This document shows, piece after piece, positions 46,729 through 58,174 of a DNA stretch of 64,000 nucleotides (the stretch's first letter is position 1; every line of letters starts with the position of its first letter). The position numbers and the translations under genes were made by a program. The notes below the pieces were generated by a model. That model saw only the letters and a program-made list of their open reading frames with translations, did no database searches and was not told the DNA's origin. This stretch comes from Xanthoparmelia taractica (taxonomy: Eukaryota; Ascomycota; Lecanoromycetes; Lecanorales; Parmeliaceae): contig JANQBS010000049.1 of assembly GCA_033085395.1 (NCBI GenBank), positions 158,403 through 222,402 of the forward strand. Reading direction: 5' to 3'.

Positions 46729-47209
46729 GGTGCAATATGCAGTTTGGTCTTTATGTTGTAGATAGAATGGTGAGAAAAAGGGAGCGTGAAGCGCTCAGAA
46801 AGTAGTGGACAAGATCTGAGTGGGGATTCCGGAAGTCGAGGTTCCTGGTGACATACTCATAGCCTAATTTTCTGTGCAACGCAACAACTTCTTAGGCTTT
46901 GGATGAGAAGATGAGAAGCTGAGAAGGTATTCAAGCTTCAAAGGCGAGTACTCGTATGGTAAGAAAGGACTGTACTTCAGGTAGTACCTTAGACTGGTAA
47001 GACTACTTTAGGTGCAGCCGCCGCGTCATTATTGAAACTTTTTAAGGTACTTCGTACCCTAGGTAAATTACGGAGTACAACTTACGGGGTACTCTCGCGC
47101 GTCACTCGGCGTCAGTTGGGATCTGATTGGCTAGCTTCACGGTAGTATCGCCATCGGAGTTGTTTGAGCGCTCAATCAACTGTTTGGGTGTGCAATCGAG
47201 ACATTCACA
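46729..47209. promoter_or_regulatory. UBX/STT4 divergent promoter
   Basis: This 481-bp region is rich in GTAC and TACC words (46970-47100). It includes a perfect inverted repeat GGTACTTCGTACC at 47046-47058, whose complement recurs downstream of STT4. Confidence 0.6.
47046..47058. repeat. GGTAC-TTC-GTACC palindrome
   Basis: A perfect 5-bp-arm inverted repeat about 150 bp before the STT4 ATG. Its reverse complement GGTACGAAGTACC occurs exactly at 53555-53567. Confidence 0.85.
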
Positions 47210-50200
47210 ATGGCAGGGTAAGCCAAATAAGTGATTGTGGATTGATTGTAAGCTAACAATACATCTAGTTCTCAACGTCTGCGGTCCCAAGCATTGCGGA
47301 AGATAGCTTCACTGTCTGCTACGACAACAAAAGCTTCCAAGAAGCCAGACCTAGCTAGGCTCTACCATGCTTGTCCCTCTACTGAATCACACCACTCCGC
47401 CCAATCCCTTTCAAGCTTACCAATTACCATCTCGGAGCTTGATGTATTGTTCGCTTTGTGTCAAGCCGCGCCGCTGCTGGACCATGTGGACAACGCAGAC
47501 CGGCTTCTCACGCAGCTGTCACCGTACCTGCTTCAGGCACACGCCCAAATTATTGCCCCTTCCCCTTTCCTACGCTTGATTCAACCGTCGCCCTGGGAAG
47601 CACTCAGCTATAACTTGACTAAGGCTCTCCTTGCAATTGGGATCCGGCATCCAGACCTTCATGACCCAATTTTCGTCTCCATAACAGGATTCTTACGCAA
47701 CTGCCTTTACACCGTCAACGCGGCTTCTGGAAACAGGCCCCATTCAGAAGGATCAAGTAGCAACAATGGCATCAAAGAAGACTTTGAGCTTGCGGCCGTG
47801 TCAGTTTCGCTTCTAGGATTTTTGGAGGCTGCTTCCCTCTATACAAACTTCTTCAATATCTCCGAAAGGTATGACTTAGTGGATCTACTCCGCCAGATAC
47901 TGGACGAGAGTCTCATGGTTTCAGTGGAGGGCGTTTTCTCTTCAATTCGTACTTCTGAGAGTCCTTCGAGAAATTCGATGGACTGGAAGTCTTACACAAA
48001 GCGTTATGCCGCCGCTGGAAGACCGCTGGGGGCGATGCTTCTGCAGCGTGAATATATGAGACTTTTAGTATCCTGCAGTTCGTTACAAGTATCCCCGGCC
48101 GAGAAGTTACAGAAGACAGACGTATTCGATATATTGACGGACGAGCGAAATTTCCCTGCTCAGGAGCAAGATAATGCCTCAACAACATTGCTGGAACTGC
48201 TATCGGAGGTTGCGGCTGAGTCGATGCGTCTGCTCGAAGATGGATCTGACTATCTTCAGCTTGGCTCAGCGTGGCAGCAGCGGCTGGCCTTTGCCGTCAA
48301 GGCACATACTCTGCACACTTTCCTGAACTGCGTGGTACTTGACGAGGAGATTGCTGACGCTGATGTTCTTCTGTCATGGCTTGAAGATACTATGGCCGAT
48401 CCCATTCAGATGGCTGATGAAACGTTAGCATGCGTTGTACTAAAATCAATGGCTGTAATTGCAAAATTCTCATCTGCAATCGCTTCCAACCTTAGTCGCT
48501 CGTTGCCAAGGTTTATCGTGCAGGGTGGCGTCAAAGGCGAAACAGTTATCGTAGCCGCTCGCAGCTTGACGTTGGTACTTCAAATGTTGCCACAAGATGC
48601 GATGATCACGGGCCTCTACTCGCTCGGAAATGTCCTAAGCGCTCGAGCGGGTACCGAAAAGGCTATTGGTACTTCAGATGTACTCAATGGGACTGCCAAT
48701 TCTGCTAAACCTACAGCACAACATTCTACTGGTAGTGCTATCTCGTTGGATTTAAGTGGCGAGGAGGAGACTTTCGCTGCCTATGCCAACATAGTGCGGA
48801 CCATTGTCAGCATCGCAAACATCTGCCAAGACGACAAGATCACAGCCCTGGCGCAGTCAATGCTGATACAGAAACTTGGGAGAGTGAGCTTGACCATAGA
48901 CCTACACATCATAACAGAAACCGCCAGACTTGCTACAGTCGGAGGCTTCGTTGAATTCAAATCGCTGCTTAAGCTGTACGCCAGACTCGGCCACGATGCT
49001 ATTGTTCGAGGTAATCAGATCCTTTTGGACACGGTAAGATTGTACTCACGTCGATGGTCAATTCAACTTACAGTAATATATAGGTAAGGAATGCCAGACT
49101 ATTCATTGCTAAAGCTATTAACCACGACTCGCCCCTGTATCAGATCTACTTGATCCATCTGCTCGAGACGATTGTTAGCAAAGGAGACGTGCATGAAAGC
49201 GACAATACGCATCAGACCGATGTTGATCTTGCCGCTCGAGAAATCGTAGAGTTGCTCCCGCCTCTAGCGACCCTAGCAACTGTAAATGCAGACAAAGAAA
49301 GTATTAGCGATGACGAGAACGTTGCACGTCTCCATCACGAAGCATGGTTCAACGTGATTGTGCACGGCATCACCCCAACTTCCTCATACGGCCAACAATG
49401 TACCAAAGAGCTACGTACCCTTGCAATGCATTCGAGGCCACTCATCGATGAAGATCGTGTCGATCAACTCGAGAGTGAAATCGAGCTCAATACAGTACTG
49501 CGACGAGGAATGAATGCTCCTCATACCGCAGAACAGAAGAAACGCCTTATTCTTTTACTACCAAAGTATGAATCTGATATCAGAGGTTTGAGTTATCCGA
49601 AGGTTATCTTCCTCAGTGCTGCATATCTTGTAGAGACACTAAGAGCAGGTGCGGGCGATTGCTCTCACGTCCTGACCTACTTCTTGGACCCTAGTCTACA
49701 AGGCAGCGCGATGGAAAAATGTATGGGAGCGATAGTAGACGAAGTCATGACAATCTACTTGAGGAGAAACATGACCGCACCTCTACAAGACAACTCAGCG
49801 TCCTCGGTTGCCGCACAGCTAGCATCAATGTTTACTGGCTGCTGTCACCGGGTCCCTAGAGTACAGCAGGTCGCTGCCTCTTGCGCTGACATAATAGTCA
49901 GTGAAATGCCCTCTGCTCTGTGCCAAAAATCGTCTCTCTTTGCCCTTTTAGAGTTGCTTTCAGTCATGTGGATGAGCTGTCTCGAAGCAGAGATAGATGA
50001 GTATGAAGTGAAAGCAAACTACGTGTCTGTGCGAGGCCGAGTGTCTGTGGAGCTTTCGGACGACTACGATCATCGAAGAAGCACGCTCAATAGCCTCTAC
50101 AGGCGGGCAAAGAAATGGGTGACGGCTGTCATTAACATCGCGCCTCTTGATGTCAAAGGTTTGCTACAGACATACCTTTCTGAGTATGACGATGAGGGGG

Positions 50201-53118
50201 CGTATGGCCATGTGTCTCTAGGAAGAAGCTTTGCACTAGATATGGGTTCCGTTATACCGTTATCGGATCAGAAACTCGCAGTCATTGACCGCCATGGAGA
50301 GTGTAATATCAATACCGCCTCCGATTTCATTGCTCAATACACCACGCGCCAGGAGTATAGATACTCCGATGCTCTACCTGATTATGATCAAGAGTGGGCA
50401 GCTTTTCTGCATCTGAAGAGGGAGGCAAATCACGCTGCGGACGCGGTCACGCCCGATGCAGGGGACGATGAAGCTACTTTGGCTCATCTAGAACGCCGGA
50501 CGCTGGATAGCCGATTTGTCTCCATTGGGGAGCTACGTGACACACTTCGACGGGCCGCCGCTCTTCTATGCAGAAGTAGCAAGGATCAATGTGCCATCCT
50601 TCAACACCTTGTAGGCATACCCTTCGCAATTTTCACCAAACAGTCCATTAAACTTGGTATTTCGTTATGGCTGGGCGTGATAAACGAGAATCCGTCCATG
50701 GAGCCGAGACTCTTTGCAGTAATTGCGGAGCACTGGGAGAGTACTGTAAAGAACCATGTGGGTGTCTTCAGCAGCAAGCTTCAACACCTTGACCCGTTCT
50801 ACATCAAAGAGGAATTTGCGCCTTCGGATAAGACGGCTCTGATGAAGAAACAGCATGCAGCTCACAACCAAATTGCTCCTCATCTTCGAATCTTGCAGTT
50901 CCTTTCCAGTCACTTCAATGCCGGCCGACTAGGGAGTCCAAATACGCAGCGCATATTTCACAAACTAATGATCGCGACACTGGAAGGATTGAAAACTTCT
51001 GCTGGGCATCCTCTAGCTCGTGAATTCCACTTTCAAGTGATTCTATTTGGGCTAAACATACTCAGACATGGGACCAGTATCAGTCAAGCAGCCCGCTGGA
51101 GACTGAAAGACATGATTCTAAGCGCTGCGCTGTCTTGGTTCTCTCATCCACCAAGATGGTCATTTGGAGGAAATCGCCTGCAGATCAAAGCAGAAGTTCG
51201 TCTGATGGCCGATGTTGGATCTGCTTTACGAGTAGTATCCTCTCTCTTTGCAAAGGGAATGGGAATGCTGCAATCGCTTGCTACGAAACAAGACTTGCTT
51301 TTGATGCTGATCGAAGATGAGCATATGCGTTTGATAGTTTGGCTCTACCCGCTCGATCACGAAAGGCGCCACACTTTCTCGTCGGGGCACTCCGGCAAGG
51401 TTCCTTCAGACGCAGTGCTCTCCCCGTTATTGAGAACTGCATGGACCGAGAACGCCAGCCTGGCTGTACAACTTACTGTTCGCTTCCCGTCCTCAAAGCT
51501 TTCCAGCGAAGTTCGCTCAATGATTCTGACATCTCCATTGCGTGCACTTGCAGAGCCTGACGCACTTCACATTCTCATTGGGCCTTCGCTGCCAGCTGAT
51601 ATCTCAGCCCATCTCAAGTATTTGCTCTACTGGGCTCCTGTGAATCCCATTACGGCTGTCACGTACTTCTTGCCGGAATATCGCAACGACCCTTTTATCA
51701 TCCAGTATGCCATGCGGGCATTAGAAAGTCATTCTGTTGATGTGACATTTTTCTATGTCCCTCAGATCGTCCAAACACTCCGTTACGACGTGCTTGGGTA
51801 CGTCCAGCGATATATCATCGAGACTGCGAAGTTCTCGCAGCTTTTCGCCCACCAGATAATCTGGAACATGACTGCAAACGCTTACAAAGACGAAGACTCG
51901 AGCATGGAGGACTCGCTGAAACCGACGTTGGACGTGGTCAAAAATAGGATGACTGCTAGTTTCTCTGAGACAGATCAATCGTTCTACCAGCGGGAGTTCT
52001 CTTTTTTCAATGACATTACGGGTATTTCGGGCAAGCTTCGACCTTTCATCAAGAAAAGCAAAACAGAGAAGAAGCAAAAGATCGAAGAAGAGTTACGGAA
52101 GATCAAGGTTGAAGTAGGCGTCTATCTGCCTAGTAATCCTGATGGTACCGTGATCGGCATTGATCGAAAGTCTGGTAAACCCCTACAAAGCCACGCTAAA
52201 GCGCCCTACATGGCCACGTTCCGGATCAAGAAGAACCGCGGCGGTATCGAAGGGACAGATGACATGCTTGAGAAGACGAATCAAACCCAGGAAACGGGCC
52301 GGAACGGACCAGTCACCCAAGAAGATACCTACGAAGTCTGGCAGTCGGCTATATTCAAGGTAGGGGACGATTGTCGGCAAGATGTGCTGGCCTTGCAGAT
52401 GATCGCCGCATTTCGGGGCATATTTAACAACGTCGGCTTGGACGTCTACGTCTACCCATACAGAGTGACCGCCACAGCCCCTGGGTGCGGCGTCATTGAT
52501 GTTCTGCCCAACTCGATATCGAGGGATATGCTAGGTCGAGAAGCGGTGAACGGATTGTACGACTATTTTGTGTCTAAGTACGGTGCTGAGAACTCGATTC
52601 GATTTCAAGAAGCGCGAAATAATTTTGTGAAGAGCATGGCTGCCTACTCGACGATCTCATATCTCCTCCAATTCAAGGACAGACACAATGGAAACATCAT
52701 GGTGGATGACGCCGGGCACATCCTTCACATCGATTTTGGCTTTTGCTTCGATATTGCCCCTGGTGGGTTCCGTTTCGAGCGCGCGCCTTTCAAGCTCACC
52801 TCTGAGATGGTGGCGGTGATGGGAGGCAGTACGTCGTCGCAGGCATACAAGTGGTTTGAGGAGCTTTGCATCAAGGCATTCCTGGCCTCGAGGCAGCACG
52901 CGGAGAAACTATGTCACATTGTCTTGCCCATGCTTGGCAGTGGATTACCGTGCTTTAAGCCGGAGACTATTGCTCACCTACGGCAGCGGTTTGTGCTGGA
53001 GAAGAGCGAAAGAGAAGCGGCAGACTTCATGAGGGATCTGATCAAGAAAAGCTACGGCAGCTATTCGACCGCTGGCTACGATCAATTCCAATTGTGGACG
53101 AATGGTATACCTTACTAG
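47210..53118 (+). CDS. STT4: Phosphatidylinositol 4-kinase STT4 (PI4KIII-alpha)
   Basis: Makes PI4P at the plasma membrane, feeding the PI(4,5)P2 and cell-integrity pathways. Exons 47210-47217, 47269-49033 and 49084-53118 give 1935 aa, the expected length. The first coding exon is 8 nt (ATG GCA GG); splicing gives MAGSQRLRSQALRKIASLS. A long alpha-helical N-terminal region is followed by the PIK helical domain (near 1330-1520) and the kinase domain (about 1640-1935). The kinase domain shows FKVGDDCRQDVLALQMIAAF, the catalytic DRHNGN, and DFGFCFDIAPGG as the DFG segment. The C-terminus FQLWTNGIPY is the canonical end. Introns are 51 and 50 nt, and intron 1 has a GCTAAC branch site. Confidence 0.95.
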
Positions 53119-54249
53119 AGCCGTAAATGAATATTGAAGTAAACCAGCTTGACAGGGCATTACGTTGTTGCATTCATTCTCTTCGTCTCGGGCGGAGCGG
53201 AACTGCTGGCCGCTGATGATCCATGTGTGATGGAGGGTTAGCACTGCATGCTATGCAAAGTTTTCCGTAAAGCCAGCCGTAAAGCATACATTTGACCTCC
53301 GGGGAACCTCCGGGCTCTCGGGGGACTATCGGGGCCCCTGCAGGGAGGGCGGTCCTTGGAAGCTCGACTGTCTCACGTGTTGGTTCGGCCGTACTCGTTG
53401 AGTACAAAGAATGAAGAATGCTGTGTTCCAAAGCCAAAGCGAATAGAAGTAGGTACAGGTATGGGTCAAGAGTAGATACCTTCAGTACCCAATTATTGGG
53501 TCCCCTGGGGGGGGCTAAAGAAGCCTAAAATAGAAGAAGAGAAGGCTACCTTAAGGTACGAAGTACCTTAGAATAGGAGCCGATCAATGCTTGGCGGCTC
53601 CCGCTGCAAGGTACGAGTACAGTAGTAGTACTTCTACCCTAAGGCACTGTCAGCCAGTGATTTGGCAAGCCTCACCAGAATCATAATACAAAGTACTTCC
53701 TCTATCATCCAACCTGAGGCCAATCCTCCATACCATAACCGCTCAACTCGACCAATCTAACGTTGAAAACCATGCCCATTCGTCTCCTTGACTCAACCTC
53801 GCACCAAGAGAGCCATCATTGAAGACTGTCTTCGTAGCTTCTGAAACTCTGACTACCGCCGACCCTTTCACATCATAACCCACCACCCTTCAAACCCTTC
53901 CTCCAACAACCGGGCATCTCACCCTGCTATACTCTGCCATCTTCCATCACGCTCCCTATGTTTCTGTAGAACCACCGCCCACCACGGCTTCACGATTTGA
54001 CGACTTGACGACAAACGAATTTTCTTTCTTCAGCACAATTAGACCTTTCCGTTTCACTGGTACGCTCTGTACGAGCAAAGAATAACAGAGTACACTCGGA
54101 GCATTCGACTGCTTAAAAGTCAACACAGAGGCCTAAATTTGGTGCTGACGTACTTCCCGTCTCGACCATTTGAAAGAGCTTGGACCAACACTGAAAGATT
54201 TCACCGTCACGATAACAGGCCTATCACGATCAACTGAAGCTGAGCACCC
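53119..54249. other. STT4-kinase intergenic region
   Basis: A stretch of 1.1 kb with no supported gene. The left half has GTAC-rich sequence and a 19-bp palindrome (53552-53570). The right half (53690-54249) is C/T-rich and AT-mixed, like a long promoter and 5' UTR of the GCK kinase. Confidence 0.5.
53552..53570. repeat. TAAGGTAC-GAA-GTACCTTA palindrome
   Basis: Perfect 8-bp arms around GAA. It contains the same 13-mer, in reverse complement, as the STT4 promoter palindrome. A close variant, AAGTACGAAAGTACCTT, lies at 62691-62707. Confidence 0.87.
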
Positions 54250-56557
54250 ATGGCGGCTGCGGATATTCGTGCTGGCGGTGGAAGCGTGGACCCAGAAACG
54301 CTCTACTCGAGGCAGAATTGCATAGGTATGTTCGGAAGCTCCACACCGTACTCGATGTTTCTGACATGGCTTAGGTGGAGGTAGCTTCGGAAAGGTCTAT
54401 AAAGGGTGAGCTGTGTCTCCTCAAATGTCGTTGACCCATGCTCATCATGCTGCCTTAGTGTTGATCGACGAACGGGCCAAGCGGTGGCCATCAAGATCAT
54501 CGACGTCGAAAATGCAGAGGACGAAGTTGAAGACATTATCCAGGAGATCTCTATATTATCAGAGCTCCACTCGCCCTATGTCACGAAATATCACGGCTCG
54601 TTCTTAAAGGGGTCAGACCTATGGATCATAATGGAATTCTGCTCGGGTGGTAGCTGCGCGGACCTCTTGAAGCCTGGCTTGATTGCCGAAGAATATATCA
54701 CTATAATTATAAGAGAGCTCTTGATGGGCCTGGATTACCTGCACATGGATAAAAAGCTACACCGAGACATTAAAGGTAGGATGCCATGCAAGTCTTCATT
54801 CTTCACATCGAGCGGTGCCTGATGCTATCCTTCTAGCTGCCAATGTACTCCTCGGAGCCAATGGCCAGGTAAAGTTAGCAGATTTCGGTGTGTCTGGGCA
54901 GCTCTCTGCCACCATGACCAAGAAGAACACTTTCGTAGGCACGCCTTTCTGGATGGCCCCTGAAGTCATCAAGCAGTCAGGCTATGATCATAAGGCAGAC
55001 ATCTGGTCTCTCGGTATTACCGCTCTCGAACTGGCTAACGGAGAGCCTCCATATTCTGACATTCATCCAATGAAAGTCTTGTTTCTAATACCCAAAAACC
55101 CGCCTCCAACCTTGCAAGGGGATTTTAGCAAAGCGTTCAAAGACTTTGTCGATCTTTGCTTGAAACGTTCGCCCCAGGAGAGGCCTACGGCCAGGGAGTT
55201 GCTAAAGCATCCGTTTGTTCGTCGAGCAAAGAAAACCACATATCTCACAGAGCTCATTGAACGACATGAGCGATGGCAAGCCGTGCATGGGGAACAAGGT
55301 TCAGATGATGAAAGTGACGATTCAAGTCAAGAAAGTCAGCAGTCAAGAACTGACAATGAAGATCTATGGGACTTTGGTACTGTGAGACCCGCAGATGGTA
55401 GAGGTATTGGTCTCAAATCTATGAATGATTCTGCGACAAACACACGGGCATACAATGGACCAATGTCCGGCCCATTCTATAGAAGTCCTGACCAGAAAAG
55501 CCATGATAGCGCGTCAGAAAATACGTCTCAAAATCTCGAGGATACTGTTAAAATTGCAGCCCCATCTGGTCAGCCGCGTGGCTCGTCACCACAACGGAAA
55601 CCCTTAGTTGCTACAACGCCAGTCTCGCCTGGTGTTGCAGCCAAAGTACCACTTCCTTCATCGCCAGCGAAACCTTTACCTGACAAACCATCTATTGCGC
55701 AAACATCAATACTTCCTGCCCTTGCACCACGCACATCCCAAGACAAACATTCACGGACACCAGACATTGATAGGGAAGCGCATCCATCACTAGCCAAAGA
55801 CATGGAGATCCTCAATTTGGGTCCGGCTCTAAATGTTGCACTCAGATCTCCACCCTTCAAGCGAGACCAAGACCTTTCACCAACAGCAAAACACTCTCCT
55901 TCGCCTAACAAGTCAAAATTCAGCCTTCGGGAGATTCCACCCTACCACTCGACTGCTGAAACGGATGGCCAGCCGCTCCAACTTCTCCCAGCTCTGGCAT
56001 ACAATCCCAATCAAAAGCGTAGTGAACAGCAGCATCAACCTCCAGTCCAGCAGCAGCCCCTGCCCACCAATTCGTTCGAAGACTTTCTAGCTTCCGGCCA
56101 TTCCTTGCCATCGCACTCGAAGCACCATGACCGCAACGCTGGGGATCCTCGCAAGTCGAGCGAGTCGACCAGCAGCTCCGTCAGTTTTCCAGCTCAGGAT
56201 GCGAACAATGAACCCACAGCCTCGTCAGCGGTGCTCATCCCCGCCCTCAGCGCAGCGCTCGCACGTCGTAGCCATATCCTCAACGAGTCGCTGAAAGAGA
56301 ACGCGAACAAAACTCGCACTGCCACGAACGCGGAGCTTGACGCCATGGACCAAAAGGACCAGAAGCGCAAGAAAGCGCATGAGAAGCTCAGAAAGTACGT
56401 CATGAAGGCAGCGGGCATCTTCGCCGAGATTGAGAAGTGGGACCGGGAGGAGCAGGTGGGTATGGGAGGGGAGGTGCAAGAGTTTATGGAGGGATTCCTA
56501 GAGGAGATTTTGTTCAGGGTGGATGATTCGTCCCTTCCAGAGGACAAGGGGGCATGA
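54250..56557 (+). CDS. Ste20-family germinal-centre kinase (GCK-III; Sps1/MST3-like)
   Basis: A Ser/Thr kinase of the Sps1/MST3 group, close to Neurospora MST-1 type kinases, which act in septation and polarity. Exons 54250-54325, 54375-54405, 54459-54775 and 54837-56557 give 714 aa. The glycine loop CIGGGSFGKVYKG is spread over three exons, including one of 31 nt. Other kinase marks: VAIKIIDVE, LHRDIKAANVLL, DFGVSGQLSATMTKKNTFVG and GTPFWMAPEVIKQSGYDHKA. The kinase domain ends near residue 270 with HPFVRRAKKTTYLTELIERH. A long disordered Ser/Pro-rich region and a C-terminal helix (KRKKAHEKLRKYVMKAAGIF) follow. Introns are 49, 53 and 61 nt. Confidence 0.92.
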
Positions 56558-56994
56558 AGGGGCATGAAGGGGAAGGAAGCCGGCATTTCTTCCGTCAGAG
56601 ATAGTGGAGCATTGCGGGCATGGCGTGTGTTTGTAATTCCTCGAGGGAGAGGAGAGGGTTGTAAGAATTGAGCGAGATGCATGGTTCAGCATATCGAGAG
56701 CAGGGACAGGGTTTGCCCAATGCGATATGTATATTAGTTGTTTGTGAGTGCAAGGATACACCAGTGATTCATCTGCCTCTCTACATCCACATCCACATCA
56801 GATGGGCGCGAACGCTAAGGTTCTTTCTCTGTATCCAAAGTACCCAATGGGTCCATCTTCACTTTCACCATCACCATCATCATCATCGTCACCAACTTGA
56901 TAACTTTCTCGATTTCCTTCTTGCCTGCAACTGCGACGACGTCAAAGAGTTACTGCGCACTTTTTTTTTTCTCTCTTTTTCTTTCTTTTTGTTT

Positions 56995-57011
56995 GGGGGG
57001 GGGGGGGGGGG
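56995..57011. repeat. Poly-G tract (17 G)
   Basis: Seventeen consecutive G after a pyrimidine-rich tract, the same length as the run at 16585-16601. Confidence 0.8.
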
Positions 57012-58142
57012 ACGTGCGATGGATGCGTTATACGAGTACGTAAAGGGCCATAAACGTGTATTCCGCACCATGCCTGTTCCTATTACATTCCACTCCACTC
57101 CACTCCACTCACGGCTACACCGAAGCCGACTTTTAAGTGAGTGAGTAAGTGACGTAAAGAAAAGGAAAGGTCCACCCACCTTACTCCCCAAGCGATGAAC
57201 AAACAATACGATAGACGTATGTATTTACATACATACTTAAGGTAGCTTTCTTTAGAAATAAATAACCAAATCATTTAGAATACGATACTTAATACCCTTA
57301 CTTTGAAATCCGAGAATAAGTAGGGGGAATGTAGAATAGGAAATAAGAAAACGGCATGGGGGATTTGGGCGAATCCCCATTTGATTTTGCCATGGACCAT
57401 GGTCTTTTTACCTTTGGCCTATCCAACTTTTCGTCAAGGTAAAGGTACTTTTTTCATTCGACGGATGCGAATTGCGGCCCAGTAATATGTCATACGAGGC
57501 CAAAAGCCCCCCCCCCCCCAAAAAGGGAAGAATGGGAGGAATACCAATTTCTTGTGGCGGAACTTTGGTCACAAAAAAAAAGGCGCTCTCTTTCTCCCTC
57601 TCTTCTCTTTATCCAAAATCGTTCGTCGCAATTGCGGGCGTTCTTTTACACTACAGGCACATGATATGGACAAATCAATGACCACAAATCTACCTTTTAT
57701 TTCCTTGGGGGTTGAATCCTTATATGTATTGCTTGACTGAAAATCTCCCAGCCAGCAAATCTCCCATTATTACCCATCATATATATATCCGGATCGGCTT
57801 CTCCATGTGTACATGTCCGCGATATCCTTACATCCTCCCCCCCCCCCACAAACCCAACTCTCACCCATCTATGCCTGCCAAAAATCCGCCCCCAACCCAC
57901 CACGACTGTATCGCTTCCACAGAGTTATATCCAACACCCCAATCCGATGATAATGCCGATGCAAATGCCCGACGCTACAAAGGCAAGCGGGGGGGCGATC
58001 GAGGTCGTCGTCAAGTCGCATCTAAATAAAATCCAATCGTTGCTTGAAAGTCCCTTGCGTCGTAATCGTACAGGTCTTGATTCGAATGGCTTCGTGAATA
58101 GAACGATGCAAATGGCTAATAAGTACCGACCAGCAGCATTTC

Positions 58143-58164
58143 AAAAAAAAAAAAAAAAAAAAAA
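58143..58164. repeat. Poly-A tract (22 A) next to the YTH stop codon
   Basis: Twenty-two A on the plus strand (U in the minus-strand transcript), starting 10 bp beyond the stop codon of the YTH gene. It would lie in the 3' UTR as an oligo-U stretch. Confidence 0.8.
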
Positions 58165-58174
58165 GGACGGGTGC

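Larger units (their letters stand above)
56558..58174. other. Convergent intergenic region with homopolymer tracts
   Basis: Between the GCK kinase and the YTH gene there are 1.6 kb with no supported gene. Features are a poly-T run, a 17-G run (56995-57011), a 13-C run (57507-57519), another C run near 57840, and 22 A (58143-58164) just past the YTH stop. A minus-strand open frame at 57927-58140 is hydrophobic but has no ATG or known family. Confidence 0.5.

Noticed and set aside
57927..58140. Minus-strand frame with two hydrophobic stretches, ending in GICIGIIIGLGCWI
   Set aside because: It has no ATG, no promoter and no known family. It lies directly behind the 22-bp A tract in the 3' flank of the YTH gene, so chance openness is more likely.
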